Below, piece after piece: positions 50,791-60,413 of a DNA stretch of 64,000 nucleotides. The stretch is from NCBI RefSeq assembly GCF_024298885.1, contig NZ_CP101166.1, forward strand, positions 2,479,149-2,543,148, written 5' to 3'. Every line of letters starts with the position of its first letter. Position 1 is the stretch's first letter. Made by a program: the position numbers and the translations under genes. The stretch comes from Haloglomus halophilum. Its GTDB lineage: Archaea > Halobacteriota > Halobacteria > Halobacteriales > Haloarculaceae. The notes under the pieces were generated by a model that saw only the letters and a program-made list of their open reading frames with translations, made no database searches and was not told where the DNA came from.

Positions 50791-51375
50791 ATGCAGGGTG
50801 AACCGGAGGTGGCGGTGCTCCGACTCGGCCACCGGCCGGGACGGGACGACCGGATGACCACCCACGTCGGGCTGACGGCGCGCGCGCTGGGTGCCGACCG
50901 CGTGGTCCTCCCGGATGAGGCGACCGGTCCCGCCGGCACCATCCGCGATATCACGGGTCGTTTCGGCGGCCCCTTCGAGGTGGAGGTCCGCGATGACTGG
51001 CGGCCCGTCCTCCGGGACTGGCCCGGCGCCGTCGTCCACCTCACGATGTACGGGCTCCCCGTACAGGACGTGGAGACGGAGGTGCGCGCGGACCATCGGG
51101 AGGGACCCGTGCTGGTGGTGCTGGGCGCCGAGAAGGTACCGTTCGAGGTGTACGACCGCGCGGACTACAACATCGGTGTCACGAACCAGCCCCACTCCGA
51201 GGTCGCGGGGCTGGCCGTCTTCCTCGACCGGCTGTTCGAGGGTCGCGAACTCGACCGCGAGTGGGCCGATGCGGACCGCCGGGTGGTGCCGACGGAGACG
51301 GGCAAGCAGGTCGTCCCGCTGGACGAGGCGGGGGGCGGCGACACCAGCGACGACACCAGCGACGACGGCGAGTGA
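50791..51375 (+). CDS. trm56: tRNA (cytidine(56)-2'-O)-methyltransferase Trm56
   Basis: Encodes 194 residues of the SPOUT superfamily (DUF127/Trm56). It starts with VAVLRLGHRPGRDDRMTTHVGLTARALGA, a pattern typical of this archaeal enzyme, and has the trefoil-knot region VVLGAEKVPFEVYDRADYNIGVTNQPHSEVAGLAVFLDRL. It methylates the 2'-O of C56 in the T-loop of tRNAs using SAM. The C-terminal Asp/Ser/Thr tail (about 178-194) is a haloarchaeal extension. Confidence 0.93.
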   Translation: MQGEPEVAVLRLGHRPGRDDRMTTHVGLTARALGADRVVLPDEATGPAGTIRDITGRFGGPFEVEVRDDWRPVLRDWPGAVVHLTMYGLPVQDVETEVRADHREGPVLVVLGAEKVPFEVYDRADYNIGVTNQPHSEVAGLAVFLDRLFEGRELDREWADADRRVVPTETGKQVVPLDEAGGGDTSDDTSDDGE

Positions 51376-51423
51376 CGCACGGCGACACGACGGTTTATGC
51401 CGCCCGGCCGACATCCCGCGCGT

Positions 51424-52278
51424 ATGGGCACGAGCGAGGTGGCCGGCGGTCACGTCGACGACGAGTCCGGAGACGGTGACGGCGCCCACGCCGAGGACGG
51501 GCACGACCACAACAGCCCCTGGCCGACGCTCACGGCGTTCGCGGCGGCGGCGCTGTACGCCGGTATCGGCCTCGCCTTCGTCGGCCTCGACCTCGTCCCG
51601 TTCCCGCTGGCGGCCGGCCTCGCGGGCGTCGGGGCGCTGGGCTTCCTCGTCGGCATCGCGGGGTGGGTCCACGAGGCGTTCGGCCCCGCCACGGATGCGG
51701 CGGGAGCGGCCGACCGGCGCTCGCTCTACTGGGGCACCACGGTCCTCTTTCTCGTCTCCGACGTGGCGACGTTCCTCGGTGGCTTCGTCTACTACGCCTT
51801 CGTCCGCGTCGGGGCGTGGCCGCCCTCGGAACTGCCGCCCCTGCTGAGTTCGCTCGTCGCCATCAACACGGCGCTCCTGATACTGAGCAGTGTCACGCTC
51901 CACTACGGCCACGAGGCGCTCCGCGAGGGCCGTCGACGGCGGTTCCTCGGTCTCCTGGGCCTGACGACGGCGCTCGGCGCGGTGTTCGTCGGCGGGCAGG
52001 CGCTGGAGTACTACGAGTTCGTCCACGCGGAGGGGTTCACGCTCGCCAGCGGCGGCTTCGCCAGCGCCTTCTACGGCCTGACCGGCCTGCACGGCCTCCA
52101 CGTGGCCGCCGGCGTGGTGATGCTCGCGGTGGTGTTCGTGCGGGCGCTCCGGGGCGCGTACGGGCCCGAACGTGACACCGGCATCCGGACCGTCTCACTC
52201 TACTGGCATTTCGTGGATGTGGTCTGGATATTCCTCGTACTCGTTCTGTATGTCGGAGCAGCTGGAATACCGTTCTGA
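51424..52278 (+). CDS. Heme-copper oxidase subunit III
   Basis: Encodes 284 residues. An acidic, His-containing N-terminus (GHVDDESGDG) is followed by seven predicted helices. Family features include WHFVDVVWIFLVLVLYVG at the C-terminus, GLHGLHVAAGVVML, and HYGHEALREGR, which match CoxC and bind lipid. It belongs with the subunit I and II genes at 52968 and 55373, but is transcribed convergently towards subunit I. Start ATG 51424; an in-frame ATG nine codons upstream is less likely. Confidence 0.92.
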   Translation: MGTSEVAGGHVDDESGDGDGAHAEDGHDHNSPWPTLTAFAAAALYAGIGLAFVGLDLVPFPLAAGLAGVGALGFLVGIAGWVHEAFGPATDAAGAADRRSLYWGTTVLFLVSDVATFLGGFVYYAFVRVGAWPPSELPPLLSSLVAINTALLILSSVTLHYGHEALREGRRRRFLGLLGLTTALGAVFVGGQALEYYEFVHAEGFTLASGGFASAFYGLTGLHGLHVAAGVVMLAVVFVRALRGAYGPERDTGIRTVSLYWHFVDVVWIFLVLVLYVGAAGIPF

Positions 52279-52344
52279 ATCTCGGAGATATCCACCGAAC
52301 GTTGGCGCGTATACCGGAGCGTGGCGTGCCGTCCGTCCAGTCGG

Positions 52345-52971
52345 TCACTCCCGGATGCGCTCTTCGAGGGCCACCAGTCGCCGATATCCGGGCGGCGTGA
52401 GGATACCGACGATGCCCAGCGCGATGGCGAAGACGCCGAGCGGGAACTGGAGCGGGGCCGTCCCGAAGCAGGGGTGTTCGGCGACGATGGTGGCGTAGTA
52501 GGTGCGGCCGTCCGTGTCCTCGATGAGCGTCCCGTTCTCGAACGCCGGGCGATGCGGGACCTCCCCTCGGACGTGGGCCTCGCCGACCGGGTCGTCCAGC
52601 GCCCGCCGGAACGCCGCGCGCTCGCGCGGTGCCAGCTCCTCGACTGTGAGCCGGGTGAGGCTGTCGGGCGGCGGGCCCTGGAACTGCTCGGCGGCCGGGT
52701 CGACGGAGATAGAGGGGTCGCCACAGTCCGCGATGTCCTCCTGGATGAGGCCGTACGCGCCCGGGACGGCGGCGCCGATGCCGACCGCCACGAGGAGGAT
52801 GCCGATGAACGGGGCGCCGTAGGTGAACAGGGTCGCACCGACCGTGTCGCCGCTCACGTCCGGCGGGCCCGTCGGTGGCGCGTCGCTCGCGTCCTCGCGG
52901 GCCTCGTCGCGCCGCTCGCCGCTCACGGGGCTGGTGTCGCCCTGCCCATCGCCGCCCGCGCCATCGCTCAC
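52345..52971 (-). CDS. Membrane protein co-translated with oxidase subunit I
   Basis: Encodes 208 residues. The N-terminus is Gly/Asp/Ser-rich, then a helix at about 47-70, an acidic extracellular domain with two Cys (DIADCGDP and EHPCFG), and a second helix at about 175-195. Its GTG overlaps the subunit I stop codon as GTGA, so both are translated together. It may be an accessory subunit of the oxidase. I recognise no other family. Confidence 0.75.
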   Translation of the reverse strand: MSDGAGGDGQGDTSPVSGERRDEAREDASDAPPTGPPDVSGDTVGATLFTYGAPFIGILLVAVGIGAAVPGAYGLIQEDIADCGDPSISVDPAAEQFQGPPPDSLTRLTVEELAPRERAAFRRALDDPVGEAHVRGEVPHRPAFENGTLIEDTDGRTYYATIVAEHPCFGTAPLQFPLGVFAIALGIVGILTPPGYRRLVALEERIRE

Positions 52972-55235
52972 GACGCCATCCCCTCCACGTTGCGCCGACG
53001 GAGGTACTGGAACGTCACCGTCAGGCCGAGGCCGTAGGCCCAGTGGGCCACGAGCACGAAGCCGATGTAGCCGAGCAGTTCGAGTCCGGACTGGCCGGTG
53101 TAGAAGGCGATGACGAACCCGGTCGAGATGATGGTCGCGAAGGTCAGCCCCGTCTCGAACAGCAGTCGGCCGGGGAGGTACTCCTGGAACGTGAGGAAGA
53201 GGAGCGGCCACGTCACGGTACCGCCGACGAGGAAGAGGGCCGCACCCAGCAGCGGGCTCGCCGGAAGTCCGACCAGGGTCGCCAGCTCACCGAACGAGGC
53301 CGGGTCCAGCACGCCGACGAGAGCGGCCGTCCCGAGGCCACCGGTCATCAGGACGGTGCCGACCAGTCCACCGACCACGCCGAGGGCGGCGTTCCGCGAG
53401 ACCGTCCGGCCGACGCTCCCGACCGCACCACCGAGCAGCGACGTGGGCTCGGCCTCCGGCGCGTAGGAGCGCCGGGTCGATTCGGGCTCGGCGGGCTCCA
53501 TGTCGTACTGCGCGACCAGCCGGTCCTCGAACCACTGCCACTCGCGCGTGAACTGTCCGGTCGCCTTCAGTTCCCACGGGTCCGTCGTCCGGACGGGCTG
53601 GCCCCGCCAGTAGGAGGCGACCATGTTGTAGAGCCACAGCAGGACCGCGAGGCCGATGACGTACGCCCCGACGGTGGCGAGCTGCTGGGCGACCTGGAAC
53701 TCCGGCGGGTAGATGGCCTGCCGGCGCGGGAGGCCGAGACCGCCCACGACCAGCATCGTCGTGAACGTGACCGTCGACCCGAAGACGAGGAGGACGGACT
53801 GGAACTGCGCCAGCCGGCGGTCGTACCACCGGCCCGTGATGAGCGGGTACCAGTAGTAGCCCGCCGCCATCATCAGGAACGGGATGATGCCGACCACGAT
53901 GAGGTGGAAGTGGCCGACCACGTAGTAGGTGCCGTGATACAGGATGTCGACGGGGATGACCGCGAGGAAGACACCGGTGACGCCGCCGATGATGAACGTG
54001 CCGATGGCCCCCGCCGAGAGGATGAACGGCGCCGAGAGCCGGATGTCGCCGTCCCACATCGTCGTGAGCCAGTTGAACACCTTGATGGCGCTCGGCACGG
54101 CGATGGCGATGGAGATGGCCATGAAGCTCGCGCGGATGCGCGGGTCGATACCCGTCGTGAACATGTGGTGGGCCCAGACGGAGAACGACAGCACGCCCAG
54201 CCCCAGTGTGGAGTAGACGATGAAGCGGTAGCCGAACAGCTTCCGCCCGACGAACTTCGGCAGGATGGTGCTCAGCAGCCCCGTCGCGGGCAGGAAGAGG
54301 ATGTAGACCTCCGGGTGGCCCCAGAACCAGAACAGGTGCTGCCACAGGAGGGGGCCGCCACCGTCGCCGGTAAAGAACGTCGTCCCGAGGTTCCGGTCGA
54401 GCAGGAGCATCACGAGCGCCGCACCCAGCAGCGGGAATGCGAACAGCGCGAGCGCGCTCGTGACGAGCATGTTCCACGAGAAGATGTCGAGGTTCCCCCA
54501 GTGAACCCCGTCGGCGCGTTCGTAGACGACGGTCGCGATGAAGTTGATGGCGCCGACGGTGGTGGCGATGCCGCTGAGATGCAGGCCCAGGAGGAGGAGG
54601 TCCAGCTGTGGGTTCTGACTCCGCACGGAGAGCGGCGCGTACAGCGTCCAGCCGACGCTGACCTCGCGGAGCGTGAAGAAGAAGGCCGCGTCCACCCAGG
54701 GCGCGAGTCGGCTCAGGAGCTGGCCGGCGACCTGGACGAACAGGCCGCCCCGCACGAGCAGCAGCGACGGCGGGAGCAACCAGAAGCCGATGGCGTTCAG
54801 CCGGGGGAACGCCATGTCGTCGGCGCCGATGAGCAGCGGCAGGACGTAGTTGCCGATGCCGAAGAAGACGGGGACGACGAAGAAGATGAGCATCGTCAAC
54901 CCGTGGGTCGTGAACAGCGCGTTGTACGTCTCGGGCGTCCAGATGTCCGCGGGCGGCGTCAGCAACTCGGTTCGAAGCATCATCGCGTCCACGCCGCCCC
55001 ACAGCGCCGCGACGGTCCCGAAGTAGATGTACAGCAGGCCGATGTCGCGGTGGTCGGTCGTCGTGAGGTAGTGGACGAGTCGCTCGCGCAGGCGACCCAG
55101 CTCCAGGGCTAGCCCCTCGCGGGTGGGGTAGCCACCGTCGCTCTCGATGGTCGACCGGCGCGACCGGACCCACAGCCCCAGCACCGCCAGCCCGAGCACC
55201 GCGAGCGCGCCGACCTCGACGAACGCACGGTTCAT
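52968..55235 (-). CDS. Heme-copper (cytochrome c/quinol-type A) oxidase subunit I, extended
   Basis: Encodes 755 residues. The core (about 40-575) has 12 helices with the ligands: heme a His near FTTHGLTM, CuB ligands in WGHPEVYI (H with the crosslinked Tyr and Glu of A-type enzymes) and AHHMFTTG, and VVGHFHLIVVG binding both hemes. An extra helix at 7-24 precedes the core and about 175 residues with four helices follow (from 580), resembling DUF6789. HPEVY shows an A-type proton pathway. It is read leftward; subunit II is divergent from it. Confidence 0.95.
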   Translation of the reverse strand: MNRAFVEVGALAVLGLAVLGLWVRSRRSTIESDGGYPTREGLALELGRLRERLVHYLTTTDHRDIGLLYIYFGTVAALWGGVDAMMLRTELLTPPADIWTPETYNALFTTHGLTMLIFFVVPVFFGIGNYVLPLLIGADDMAFPRLNAIGFWLLPPSLLLVRGGLFVQVAGQLLSRLAPWVDAAFFFTLREVSVGWTLYAPLSVRSQNPQLDLLLLGLHLSGIATTVGAINFIATVVYERADGVHWGNLDIFSWNMLVTSALALFAFPLLGAALVMLLLDRNLGTTFFTGDGGGPLLWQHLFWFWGHPEVYILFLPATGLLSTILPKFVGRKLFGYRFIVYSTLGLGVLSFSVWAHHMFTTGIDPRIRASFMAISIAIAVPSAIKVFNWLTTMWDGDIRLSAPFILSAGAIGTFIIGGVTGVFLAVIPVDILYHGTYYVVGHFHLIVVGIIPFLMMAAGYYWYPLITGRWYDRRLAQFQSVLLVFGSTVTFTTMLVVGGLGLPRRQAIYPPEFQVAQQLATVGAYVIGLAVLLWLYNMVASYWRGQPVRTTDPWELKATGQFTREWQWFEDRLVAQYDMEPAEPESTRRSYAPEAEPTSLLGGAVGSVGRTVSRNAALGVVGGLVGTVLMTGGLGTAALVGVLDPASFGELATLVGLPASPLLGAALFLVGGTVTWPLLFLTFQEYLPGRLLFETGLTFATIISTGFVIAFYTGQSGLELLGYIGFVLVAHWAYGLGLTVTFQYLRRRNVEGMAS

Positions 55236-55372
55236 CGCTGGACCCCCGCGCGCCTGGAGTGGGCGGTCATCGTCCGGGCGTGCCGCGGCCTCGCACATAA
55301 ATCCGGCCGACGGGGCGGGGACGCCCGGCCAGCCCCGAACCTATTTCCGTCGCGTCGCTGCAGTGGTCGACA

Positions 55373-56092
55373 ATGGAGCGTCCGCGCGCACCCGTCCTCC
55401 TCGTCGCCCTCGTCGGCGCCGTGACCGCGCTCGCGGCCCTCGCGTCACCCGCTGCTGCGCAGTCGGTCAACCGCGCGGCCATCGACGACCTCAACACGCA
55501 GCTGCTGTACGTCGCGCTGCCGCTCACGCTGTTCGTCGAGCTGACGCTCGTCTACGCCATCTACCGCTTCCACGACAACGACGACCCGAAGCCGACCGTC
55601 GACGACCCCGCCCTCGAGACGACCTGGACGGCGGCGACGGCGGTCATCCTCCTCTTCGTCGGCGTCTCGGCGTACTTCGTGATGGCGAACCCCTACATCA
55701 CGCCGGCGGCTGCCGGTAGTGCGGACGTGGCGACTCCGGAGGGGGCCGACGACCTGACCGTCGAGGTGGTGGCCTATCAGTGGGGCTGGCAGTTCACCTA
55801 CCCCGAGGCGAACGTGACCACGAAGAACCGCCTCGCCATCCCCGCCGACCGCGATGTCCGGTTCGAACTCTCCTCGCGGGACGTGGTCCACTCGCTGTTC
55901 GTCCCGAAGCTCGGCATCAAGCAGGATATCTTCCCCACCGGCGGGTCCGTCGCCCGGACCCGCGCGACGAAGCCCGGCGAGTACAACCTCTACTGCGCGG
56001 AGCTCTGTGGCTCCGGCCACGCCCGCATGGACGGGACGGTGGTGGTGCTGAACGAGTCGGCCTACCGGGACTGGCTGGACGAACGGGCGTAG
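55373..56092 (+). CDS. Heme-copper oxidase subunit II (CuA)
   Basis: Encodes 239 residues. A signal peptide (1-29), two helices (about 45-65 and 85-105), and an external cupredoxin domain with the CuA site: VVHSLFVP (His) and CAELCGSGHARM (two Cys, Glu, His, Met). CuA is the entry for electrons from cytochrome c or another small carrier such as halocyanin. The presence of all CuA ligands shows a copper-donor type oxidase, not a quinol oxidase. It is divergent from subunit I across 137 bases. Confidence 0.95.
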   Translation: MERPRAPVLLVALVGAVTALAALASPAAAQSVNRAAIDDLNTQLLYVALPLTLFVELTLVYAIYRFHDNDDPKPTVDDPALETTWTAATAVILLFVGVSAYFVMANPYITPAAAGSADVATPEGADDLTVEVVAYQWGWQFTYPEANVTTKNRLAIPADRDVRFELSSRDVVHSLFVPKLGIKQDIFPTGGSVARTRATKPGEYNLYCAELCGSGHARMDGTVVVLNESAYRDWLDERA

Positions 56093-56097
56093 TCAGG

Positions 56098-56670
<573 letters not shown>

Positions 56671-56752
56671 GTCCGGCCGGAGAACCGCCTGGCCGATAGG
56701 TGTGTGGGTCCCGGGAGGGCCCGAGACGGCGTCACACGGACGCGCTCCACAG

Positions 56753-57418
56753 CTATCGGTCGCGACCGAGTTGGGCCCGGACGACCTTCCGTTCGGCCTT
56801 CCGGAGGTGCTCGGAGGCCGTGCTGGGCGCACAGTCCAGCGCCGCGGCGACCTCTGCACGGGTCGCCTCCCGGGGCACCTCGTAGTACCCGGCCTCGAAC
56901 GCCACCGTCAGCGCCTCCTGCTGGCGGTCCGACAGCTGGCCGGGAACCGCGGGGCGGCCGAGGTCGTACTCACCGACCCGTTCGATGTCCGTCTCGACGG
57001 TTTCGGGGATGGCTTCGACCGCCGCCCGCAACCGCTCCAGCGACCCGACGAGCCGGATCGAGACGGAGCCGTCGTCGGCGTACCGGATCGGCGACACGAC
57101 GACCAGCCCCGGCCGCGAGAAGGTCTCGAACAGCGCCCACTCCGTCGGATGCGGCTCGGAGTACACGTAGGCGTACCCCCGGCCGCCACCCACGTCGGTC
57201 ACGTCGTGTTCGAGCACGATCTCGCGGTCGGTCAGTACCGCCTCGAACGCGCCGAGGTCGCCGTCGAGGTAGAGCAGGACCGTCGACCGCGGGGGGTCGA
57301 GCGACACCGTCCAGTCAAGCATCAGCGCCTCGCGGAACAGCGACCCGTCGGTGAGCGTCGGAACCAGCGGGTGGAGCAGCACGTCGTCGCTGGTGAGGCG
57401 GATGGTGAGATACCGCAT
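56753..57418 (-). CDS. HTH-10 family (bacterio-opsin activator-like) transcription regulator
   Basis: Encodes 221 residues. The C-terminal 60 residues form the HTH-10 domain LSDRQQEALTVAFEAGYYEVPREATRAEVAAALDCAPSTASEHLRKAE typical of Bat-like haloarchaeal regulators. The N-terminal domain (about 1-155) is a mixed alpha/beta sensor-like region with no PAS or GAF motif obvious. It is divergent from the epimerase gene at 57505, which it may regulate. Confidence 0.92.
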   Translation of the reverse strand: MRYLTIRLTSDDVLLHPLVPTLTDGSLFREALMLDWTVSLDPPRSTVLLYLDGDLGAFEAVLTDREIVLEHDVTDVGGGRGYAYVYSEPHPTEWALFETFSRPGLVVVSPIRYADDGSVSIRLVGSLERLRAAVEAIPETVETDIERVGEYDLGRPAVPGQLSDRQQEALTVAFEAGYYEVPREATRAEVAAALDCAPSTASEHLRKAERKVVRAQLGRDR

Positions 57419-57504
57419 CGCGTCGGAGTGCCGACCGTTCACGTATAAATCACCCGACGCACGTCGGCACCAGCAGTGAGTCGCCTCGCGGCCTGTCTCC
57501 ACGT

Positions 57505-58497
57505 ATGCAGGTGTTCGTCGCCGGCTCGACGGGCGTACTGGGACGCCGACTCGTCGCCGGGTGCGTCGAGTGTGGCCACGAGGTCGTCGGACTGACCCGC
57601 GACGATCATGGCGACGAACTCGTTCGCGAGCGGGGTGGTGAGCCACGCCGGGGCGACGTGTTCGACCGCGAGAGCGTGGTCGAGGCCGCCACCGGCGCGG
57701 ACGTGCTGGTCCACGCGGCGACGGCCATCCCGACCGACACGCGCCCGAGCGACGCGGACTGGGAGCGGAACGACCGCGTCCGGCGCGAAGGGGCCGAGAA
57801 CCTCGTGGCCGCCGCCGAGGCGGTCGACGCCGACCGCCTCGTCCAGCAGAGCGTGGTCTGGGTGGCCCGTCAGCCGGACGGAAGTCGGTTCGACGAGACC
57901 GACGAGCCACATCCGAACCGTGTCACGCAGTCGGCTCTCGACGCCGAGCGCATCGTCGAGCGGGGCGCCGAGGAACACGGCTTCGACTCGGTCATCCTGC
58001 GGGGCGGCTGGTTCTACGCGCCCGACACCGCCCACACACGTCAGTTCGGGGAGAACCTGCTCGCCGGGCGATTCCCCATCGTCGGCAGCGGGCTCCTCGG
58101 TCGGCAGGACGCCACGCTCTCGTTCGTCCACGTCGACGATGCGGCGCGCGCGTTCGCCGCTGCCGTCGAGGGCGACGCCACGGGCACCTTCCACGTTGTC
58201 GACGACAACCCGACCACGCTGGCCACGTTCCTCCGGGCGTTCGCCGACCGGCTGGAGGCCTCCGAGCCGCGGCGGGTGCCGGGCTGGCTCGCCCGGCTCC
58301 TGATGGGCAAGGCCTCGGTGCGCCTCCTCACGAACTCGATGCCGACCACGAACGAGCGATTGCGCGAGGCGTTCGACTGGGAACCGGCGTACCCGACCTA
58401 CCGCGAGGGACTCGACCAGGTCGTCGAGCAGTGGCGCGAGACGGACACCATCCGGATGACCGGGGAGGGATACGAATGGACCGCACCCTCGCCCTGA
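57505..58497 (+). CDS. NAD(P)-dependent epimerase/dehydratase-like (atypical SDR)
   Basis: Encodes 330 residues. It has the NAD(P) motif GSTGVLGRRLV (7-17), DVLVHAATA, and a C-terminal substrate domain. The usual YxxxK pair is not in the expected place; instead there is QSVVWVAR followed by a Glu/Asp segment and QSALDAERIVERGAEEHG, so it belongs with the atypical extended SDRs. The enzyme may still bind a nucleotide-sugar or act as a sensor. The downstream membrane protein gene starts inside its last codons. Confidence 0.87.
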   Translation: MQVFVAGSTGVLGRRLVAGCVECGHEVVGLTRDDHGDELVRERGGEPRRGDVFDRESVVEAATGADVLVHAATAIPTDTRPSDADWERNDRVRREGAENLVAAAEAVDADRLVQQSVVWVARQPDGSRFDETDEPHPNRVTQSALDAERIVERGAEEHGFDSVILRGGWFYAPDTAHTRQFGENLLAGRFPIVGSGLLGRQDATLSFVHVDDAARAFAAAVEGDATGTFHVVDDNPTTLATFLRAFADRLEASEPRRVPGWLARLLMGKASVRLLTNSMPTTNERLREAFDWEPAYPTYREGLDQVVEQWRETDTIRMTGEGYEWTAPSP

Positions 58498-58859
58498 CGG
58501 GCGTCCTCCTGGCGCACCTCGCGGTCGCGGCCGTGCACGGCCTCAGTCACGGCCTCCTCGCGGTGGGGCTCGCACCGTGGCAGAACGCCGTCGTCCTCCT
58601 GGCCGTGTTCCTCGGGCCCGTCATCGGGGTCGCGCTCGTCCGGCGCGAGCACCCGCTCGGCCTCCCGCTGTTCACGGCATCGATGGCCGTCGGGCTCCTG
58701 TTCGGACTCGCCTTCCACTTCCTGCTCGAGAATCCGGACCACATCCACGCGCTGCCCGCCGGCACGTGGCGGCTGCCGTTCCAGGCGACCGCTGTCGGCC
58801 TCGTCGTCACCGGCGGTGCCGGGACGGGGCTCGGCGGCTGGTACTGGTGGGGGCGCTAG
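58476..58859 (+). CDS. Membrane protein overlapping the epimerase gene
   Basis: Encodes 127 residues with four predicted helices. His residues near GLSHGLLAVG and FHFLLENPDHIHALP stand out. It starts 22 bases before the epimerase stop, so the two genes are translationally coupled. Function unknown; I recognise no family. Confidence 0.7.
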   Translation: MDRTLALTGVLLAHLAVAAVHGLSHGLLAVGLAPWQNAVVLLAVFLGPVIGVALVRREHPLGLPLFTASMAVGLLFGLAFHFLLENPDHIHALPAGTWRLPFQATAVGLVVTGGAGTGLGGWYWWGR

Positions 58860-58880
58860 CGGAGCCGGAGAGCGCCGCGA

Positions 58881-59537
58881 TCAGCGCAGTTCCCGCGTCT
58901 CGTCGACGCGGACGCCCTCGTCGAAGGCGAGTGCGAGTGGTTTCGGCGGGATGGACCCACGGCGGCACTTCTTCACCACCAGCTTCCAGGAGACGCGGTC
59001 CTCGACGAGCATCCGGAGGTCGAGCACCACGTCGGCCAGCCCCAGCGTCAGGTCGCGGCCCGCGGGCGTGTCGGGGACGGTGTGGGCGTTGAGGACGCCG
59101 ATGCCGCCGGCCGTTCGCAGGCCCGCGATGAGTCCGTCGAGGAAGGCGCGGTAGTCGTCGCGGTCGGCTCGCTCCAGCGTGTTCACCGGGTCGACGACGA
59201 CCGTCTCGCCGGCCGACAGGCTCGCGAATCGGTCGCTGGGGCCCGCCAGCAGGTCCCCACGGCGGACGTCCTGGACCCGGGTCGGGCTGTCCTCCTCGTC
59301 GCGGAACTCGAACTCGTCGACGCCGGCCGAGGAGGCGGCCATCGCCTCGTCCACGGCGCCGCCCGGCCGCAGTGTCGAGTAGTACCGGGCCGGGTGTGCG
59401 TCGGCGAAGGCGTACGGGATCCGTTCGCCCGGCGAGTCCGCCCCCGCGGTCACGACCACGAGACTGCCCGGCGGCACACCACCGTCGAGTGCCCGGTCGA
59501 GCCCCCCGATTCCTGTCGACAGGCGTTCGTCGCTCAC
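58881..59537 (-). CDS. RecA/KaiC-like protein with degenerate P-loop, first of a tandem pair
   Basis: Encodes 218 residues from GTG. The opening DERLSTGIGGLDRALDGGVPPGSLVVVTA matches the KaiC/RAD55-like core up to the P-loop, but the loop itself reads TAGADSPGER, with no GKT/GKS. A Walker B-like ETVVVDPVNTLE follows, then HTVPDTPAGRDLTLGLADVVLDLR. Without the P-loop lysine it is unlikely to bind and hydrolyse ATP in the normal way. Similar haloarchaeal proteins have been called HTR-like. Adjacent paralog at 59626. Confidence 0.78.
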   Translation of the reverse strand: MSDERLSTGIGGLDRALDGGVPPGSLVVVTAGADSPGERIPYAFADAHPARYYSTLRPGGAVDEAMAASSAGVDEFEFRDEEDSPTRVQDVRRGDLLAGPSDRFASLSAGETVVVDPVNTLERADRDDYRAFLDGLIAGLRTAGGIGVLNAHTVPDTPAGRDLTLGLADVVLDLRMLVEDRVSWKLVVKKCRRGSIPPKPLALAFDEGVRVDETRELR

Positions 59538-59625
59538 GTCCGTTCGAGCGGGGCTGACCACCAAGTCAGTTCCGCCGTGTGTACCCGGGCCCCTTTCCGG
59601 CGTGCCCACCCGCGATTCCGAGCGT

Positions 59626-60270
59626 TCAGACGCCCCATCCATCCAGCGTGGTGGGTCTCCGCCGCAGATCGACGGGAATCGGCTCCGCCGGTGGGAGCCC
59701 GTGGCGGAACTTCCCCACGTCGAGGTAGCTCCGGCTCCCCTCGGAGTCGACCTCGCGGTGGAGGACCAGCGTCGTGTCCGCACGCGCGAGCGTGAGGTCG
59801 CGCCGGAGGGTGCGGGGCGTCGTCCGCGGGCAGTGCAGCACCGCGGCGCTCTCGGTCGTCCGACAGTGCCGCTTCAGGTCGTCGAGGAACGAACGGTAGC
59901 GGTCCTCGCCCGCCCGTTCAAGCTCCGTCGCCGGGTCGATCACCACGGCCGAGCCCGCGTCGAGGCCGGAGAGGTGGTCGGCGGGGTCGTCCAGCAGGCC
60001 GTCGCCGTCGACCCGTCGGACATCGACCGCCCCCTCCGGCAGGTCGACGGCGGCCATGGCACCGTGGACCTCCGCCGGCGGCCGGAGCGTCGAGCAGTAC
60101 CGCGTCGGGTTCTCGGCCCCGAAGGCGTACAGCAGACGCTCGGCCCCGGAGGTCGGCGGTGCCACCAGCACGACGAGGTCGCCGGCCGGGAGTCCACCGC
60201 CCAGGGCCTCGTCGAGGCCGTCGACGCCGGTCGCGAGCCGCTCGCGGTCGCCCCCGTCTCGCTCGCTCAT
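59626..60270 (-). CDS. RecA/KaiC-like protein with degenerate P-loop, second of a tandem pair
   Basis: Encodes 214 residues. It has the same plan as its downstream neighbour: RLATGVDGLDEALGGGLPAGDLVVLVA then APPTSGAER where the P-loop Lys would be, SAVVIDPATELE as Walker B-like, and TPRTLRRDLTLARADTTLVLHREV. Shared order of motifs with clear divergence points to an old tandem duplication. The pair lies in the same orientation with 88 bases between them. Confidence 0.78.
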   Translation of the reverse strand: MSERDGGDRERLATGVDGLDEALGGGLPAGDLVVLVAPPTSGAERLLYAFGAENPTRYCSTLRPPAEVHGAMAAVDLPEGAVDVRRVDGDGLLDDPADHLSGLDAGSAVVIDPATELERAGEDRYRSFLDDLKRHCRTTESAAVLHCPRTTPRTLRRDLTLARADTTLVLHREVDSEGSRSYLDVGKFRHGLPPAEPIPVDLRRRPTTLDGWGV

Positions 60271-60413
60271 ACCCGGCTCTCGGCCCGGCCCCGAGGAAAC
60301 GTTTCGGGTGGCGTGGCGGCTGCCCGCGACGGCCATCGACGGCCCGGCCCCGCGGCGTACTTCGAAATCTGCGAGCTAACGTACAGGTGTCCGTGTTACC
60401 TCTCGAATTCTAA

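Noticed and set aside
52875..55112. Open frame of 745 codons on the plus strand opposite oxidase subunit I
   Set aside because: The minus strand encodes all heme and copper ligands of subunit I. The plus-strand frame is the antisense shadow.
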